From contig JAAFJA010000001.1 in NCBI GenBank assembly GCA_013298765.1, positions 434,001 to 498,000 on the forward strand: a stretch of DNA of 64,000 bases. The letters are read 5' to 3'. The notes below the pieces were generated by a model that was given only the letters and a program-made list of their open reading frames with translations, ran no database searches and had not been told where the DNA came from. This document shows positions 61,031 through 64,000 of this stretch, piece after piece (position 1 is the stretch's first letter; every line of letters starts with the position of its first letter). A program made the position numbers and the translations under genes. This DNA is from Betaproteobacteria bacterium. GTDB lineage: Bacteria; Pseudomonadota; Gammaproteobacteria; Burkholderiales; Casimicrobiaceae.

Positions 61031-62965
61031 CTAAATAGAAAAGAACTTCGCGACTTCGCTCCGATCACGAGTCCAGGGCATCTTTGGCAAGCTCGCGCGC
61101 AGCATTTTTCCGTAGCCTTTGGTCACTACGCGATCGTCGCAAATCACCAAAACGCCGCGATCGGTTTCAGAGCGGATCAATCGCCCAGCGCCCTGCTTCA
61201 ACGAAATCGCAGCCTGCGGCACTTGCCAATCCATGAATGGCGAGCCGCCCGCTTCTTCGAGATGCTTCATCCGAGCGACCAACACAGGATCGTCCGGCGG
61301 CGCGAATGGCAATTTATCGATCACCACAAGCGAGAGCGCGTCGCCTTGCACATCGACGCCCTCCCAAAAGCTTTGCGAGCCAATCAGCACTGCGTTTCCT
61401 AGTTCGCGAAAGCGCCGCAAAAGCTCACTCTTTGGCGCGTCGTTTTGCGAAAGCACGGGGTAGTTCAGCCCGCGCTCCTTGAGTTTGTTGGGCAGTGCCT
61501 GCGCGCACTGTCGCATCGCGCGCAGGCTGGTGAAAAGAATGAATGCGCGGCCTTTTGATAGCTCAACGAGTTCGAGCGATTCCTCAATCACCGCGTTCGT
61601 ATGTTCGGGTGAATTGGGTGGCGGAAACTGGTTTGGCACGTAAATCCGGCCCGCGTTTTCGTAGTCGAAGGGCGAGGCCCAACGCTTTGTCGTTGCTCGC
61701 TCAAGTCCGAGTTGGCGCACGAAAAGCGAAAAATCTTCGCCCGCTGCGAGGGTTGCACTCGTAAAAATCCATGCGCGCGCAGTGCCTTCGGTTTGCTTCT
61801 TGAACACTTCTGCCACCGATAGCGGCGTCGCGTGAAGCTGCCAACCAGTCGCCGAAACATCGGCCCACCGGATCAGATCGCCGCGCTTGTCATCACGCCA
61901 GTCCGAGAGCCGTCCCGCGATCAGCTCAGCGCGATCACTCAAGCCTGGAAACTCTTCGCTGCGCGATGCGTGCGGCTCAATCGCATCGGCCAATTCGCTC
62001 GCCGCGTCAATCAGCGTATCGAGTGCATCGCGAAATTCTCGTCGCTCAAACGCCTCCTCGCGCGTAACCTTACTTCCCGCCTGATCAAACGCCAATCGAA
62101 CGCCCCGCGCGGCCATTCCCAGCGCTTGGGCTGACTCGACCAGCGCTGGCGCATCGCTTGCTTTTGAGCGCGCGATAAGTTCGCTATCGCGCGCGAGCTC
62201 CACGGCTTGCAACATGCTCGTTGACTCGCCAAAAAAGTTTGAAGCCACATCGGGCGCGCGATGCGCCTCGTCCACGATGACCGTGTTGCAAGCAGGCAAG
62301 AGCTCGCCCAAGCCATCATCCTTGAGCGCAATGTCAGCGAATAAGAGATGATGATTGACGACCACTATCTCAGCTTCGAGTGCCGCCTTGCGCGCTTTCA
62401 TCACGAAGCATTCCTTGTAGTGCGCACAATCGCTGCCCATGCAGTTTTCGCGGGTGGAGGTAACAAGCGGCCAAACCGGCGAACTTTCGGGAACGGTATC
62501 GCAGTCCGCCTTGTCGCCGCTCACGCTGCGCTCCGCGAACGCGGCGATGCGTTGAACGTGCTGAATGTGCTCGCGCGCCGTGAATCGCCCTTCGCTTCGT
62601 GTGCGGTTTAGGTGGTAGTGGCATACGTAGTTGTTGCGCCCTTTGAGGAGCGCCGTCTCAACGGGTAGCTTCAGCGCCTCTCGCACGCGCGGCAGATCTC
62701 GCTCGAAGAGTTGATCTTGCAACGTTTTCGTACCCGTGGCGATGATGACTTTACCGCCCGACAAAAGCGCGGGGATGAGGTACGCAAAAGTCTTGCCTGT
62801 CCCCGTGCCAGCTTCCGCCACGAGCTGCGCGCGGTCACGTATCGCAGTTTCGATCGCCGTGGCGAGTTCGATCTGCTGCTGTCGTGAATGGAAGTTCGGA
62901 AGCGACTGCGCAAGCGGGCCGGATTCGCCGAAGATGTAGGGAAGGTCAGAGGGCGATGGATTCAC
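61031..62965 (-). CDS. dinG: DinG/YoaA-type ATP-dependent DNA helicase
   Basis: XPD-like superfamily 2 helicase with an Fe-S cluster, 644 residues. Walker A is VAEAGTGTGKTFAYLIPALL. Four cysteines suited to the cluster lie between motifs I and II, in the stretch from DCDTVPESSP to NCMGSDCAHYKECF (counting the pair near CMGSDC). Motif II reads VIVDEAHRAPDVA (DEAH). Later motifs are FILFTSLRAM, IGSQSFWEGVDVQGDALSLV and LKQGAGRLIRSETDRGVLVI. It resolves R-loops or damaged replication structures in related species. The YoaA/DinG distinction is uncertain. Confidence 0.92.
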   Translation of the reverse strand: MNPSPSDLPYIFGESGPLAQSLPNFHSRQQQIELATAIETAIRDRAQLVAEAGTGTGKTFAYLIPALLSGGKVIIATGTKTLQDQLFERDLPRVREALKLPVETALLKGRNNYVCHYHLNRTRSEGRFTAREHIQHVQRIAAFAERSVSGDKADCDTVPESSPVWPLVTSTRENCMGSDCAHYKECFVMKARKAALEAEIVVVNHHLLFADIALKDDGLGELLPACNTVIVDEAHRAPDVASNFFGESTSMLQAVELARDSELIARSKASDAPALVESAQALGMAARGVRLAFDQAGSKVTREEAFERREFRDALDTLIDAASELADAIEPHASRSEEFPGLSDRAELIAGRLSDWRDDKRGDLIRWADVSATGWQLHATPLSVAEVFKKQTEGTARAWIFTSATLAAGEDFSLFVRQLGLERATTKRWASPFDYENAGRIYVPNQFPPPNSPEHTNAVIEESLELVELSKGRAFILFTSLRAMRQCAQALPNKLKERGLNYPVLSQNDAPKSELLRRFRELGNAVLIGSQSFWEGVDVQGDALSLVVIDKLPFAPPDDPVLVARMKHLEEAGGSPFMDWQVPQAAISLKQGAGRLIRSETDRGVLVICDDRVVTKGYGKMLRASLPKMPWTRDRSEVAKFFSI

Positions 62966-62998
62966 CCCCTGATTTTATCGACAGGGGTCGCGGACGAG

Positions 62999-64000
62999 TT
63001 AGTGAACCTGTGCGATTGCTTGGGCGACCGGAAGCTTCCATCCCTTCGCAGGCGAATTCGAATAGTCAACCAGCTCAACCAATGCACGCAGCACGGACGT
63101 AGACGGATTTTTTCCGCCCACGTCAAAGCGGTCTTGCAAGTAATAAGGCGGAATCGATTGGTAATTCACGACTGCTCGAACTGATTTCACCGATTTTGCG
63201 AGTGCAGGGGGAATTCGATAGGTCACCATGTCGTTACCAGCGCCGTTGTAGTAACCAGGGCTTCCCGTCTGTGGCACCGCCACTGGTTTTGTCCAATCCG
63301 CATAAGGGCCATCGCCGCGCCAGCCTTTGGGCATCAAGCGATTGTCTTTGACTTGCTTCGCAAGCCCAAAAAAGCTTGTGGTGAGTAAGCCCTGCAAATC
63401 TTTGGTGCGAACTTCGTAGATCTGCACTTGTTTGTCCGATGAAATGATCCGCCAGTGAGGCTGCCATTCTTTTTTGCTGAACTCGGTCGCGAGCGTCTTG
63501 CCGGTCATGTCCTGGAGCACGCCACGGTTGTTGCTCGCGCCGGAGGCCCAAACGACCCGCCCCTGGGCATCAAATGCGGTGAACTCTATGTAGGCTCGAC
63601 GAAATCCAACGCCTGACGGGAATTTGTGCCCCGCCTTGTTTACCACCTCGACATCTACCTCAAGCCCGTTAGCGCTACGTCGCTGAGATTTCACCGCAAC
63701 GCTCGCGGTATCGCTTTGCATTTGCTTGGTTGTTTCTTGAATCGCCAGATCAAGTCGCGGCACAAATTGAAACGATGAGGTGTCGTAGTTCGGATCGCCT
63801 TGAGAAAGCCCCAGCTGCACGCCGAATTGCTTGAACATTTCGAGGACGAACACGTTGGCGCCCACAAACGTGTGGCGACCGAATTCCTTTCGATCACGAA
63901 GCGTGATGTCGGCAGCTGGAGCCGTATTCGGGAACGGCTTCCCGCTCGCATCGACGTAATTGTTGTCTTGAATATTGGCAATCTTCGTCGTGATGTTTGC
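62999..64000 (-). CDS. C-terminal part of a probable multiheme c-type cytochrome family protein (cut by window end)
   Basis: The frame stays open from the stop at 62999 to the last base, so the 5' part lies outside; the internal Met is not the start. The visible ~333 residues contain R-K-E-F-G-R-H-T-F-V-G-A-N, a segment common near the end of exported multiheme cytochromes. NKAGHKFPSGVGFRRAYIEF and GRVVWASGASNNRGVLQD follow, the GHKFPSG immunoglobulin-like region of the same proteins. No CxxCH motif is in the visible part; such motifs would be upstream. The call therefore rests on the C-terminal signature alone. Confidence 0.6.
   Translation of the reverse strand, partial: ANITTKIANIQDNNYVDASGKPFPNTAPAADITLRDRKEFGRHTFVGANVFVLEMFKQFGVQLGLSQGDPNYDTSSFQFVPRLDLAIQETTKQMQSDTASVAVKSQRRSANGLEVDVEVVNKAGHKFPSGVGFRRAYIEFTAFDAQGRVVWASGASNNRGVLQDMTGKTLATEFSKKEWQPHWRIISSDKQVQIYEVRTKDLQGLLTTSFFGLAKQVKDNRLMPKGWRGDGPYADWTKPVAVPQTGSPGYYNGAGNDMVTYRIPPALAKSVKSVRAVVNYQSIPPYYLQDRFDVGGKNPSTSVLRALVELVDYSNSPAKGWKLPVAQAIAQVH

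Overview
The window looks like a chromosomal segment of a betaproteobacterium, probably Burkholderiales-like. Pointers are the rluD-pgeF-relA operon divergent from bamD, the ClpB, TyrS and IlvBHC types, and a Liv-type (branched-chain amino acid family) ABC transporter built into an aromatic catabolic operon. The sequence is fairly GC-rich by eye. The exception is the left edge (about 1-2450), which holds a putative nuclease-like protein and a BrnT/BrnA toxin-antitoxin pair, reads more AT-rich and looks accessory. The species cannot be named from the sequence alone.

Layout. 1-2450: accessory edge. 2592-16272: housekeeping and assorted enzymes (membrane-anchored unknown, ClpB, DUF2855 protein, TyrS, CocE-type hydrolase, class C beta-lactamase-fold hydrolase, an SPFH/two-helix membrane/ribbon-helix-helix trio, a SnoaL-like protein). 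16415-31943: a protocatechuate and hydroaromatic catabolic region in two divergent blocks. 31965-37250: aroB, then the ilvB-ilvH-lipoprotein-ilvC operon with dispersed repeats. 37722-40947: two-component system and an exported DJ-1/PfpI protein. 41243-44665: phnD-phnC-phnE-phnE transporter. 44842-44919: tRNA-Arg(ACG). 44970-49077: LdcA, GNAT, YbaK, DEAD-box helicase. 49305-51897: rubrerythrin, Fe-S oxidoreductase and DUF3501 trio. 52048-57157: relA, pgeF, rluD and divergent bamD. 57354-64000: a MurA paralogue with changed active-site residues, histidine phosphatase, phytase-like esterase, DinG-type helicase, and the C-terminal part of a probable multiheme cytochrome cut by the window end.

How the catabolic genes work together. 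The left block encodes an HPPD-like VOC protein, a shikimate/quinate dehydrogenase-like enzyme and a 3-dehydroshikimate dehydratase-like TIM barrel. These are followed by a full ABC importer (two permeases, two ATPases, binding protein) and a two-subunit 3-oxoacid CoA-transferase. The right block encodes 4-hydroxybenzoate hydroxylase, protocatechuate 3,4-dioxygenase (two subunits), carboxymuconate cycloisomerase and a PcaC-PcaD fusion. Together they convert imported hydroaromatics and 4-hydroxybenzoate through protocatechuate to 3-oxoadipyl-CoA; the final thiolase is not in the window. Each block faces its own IclR-family regulator, and both intergenic regions carry nearly the same palindrome (TTGYGCGATNATCGCRCAA).

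Points most worth a second look: a 47-bp echo of the 3' end of ilvC, differing from the real gene only at synonymous third positions; the shared IclR operator; the PcaC-PcaD fusion in the order opposite to classical PcaL; the split QuiC-like arrangement; the MurA paralogue with Ser and Asp where MurA has its Lys and Cys; and a degenerate sequence element recurring in several intergenic gaps.
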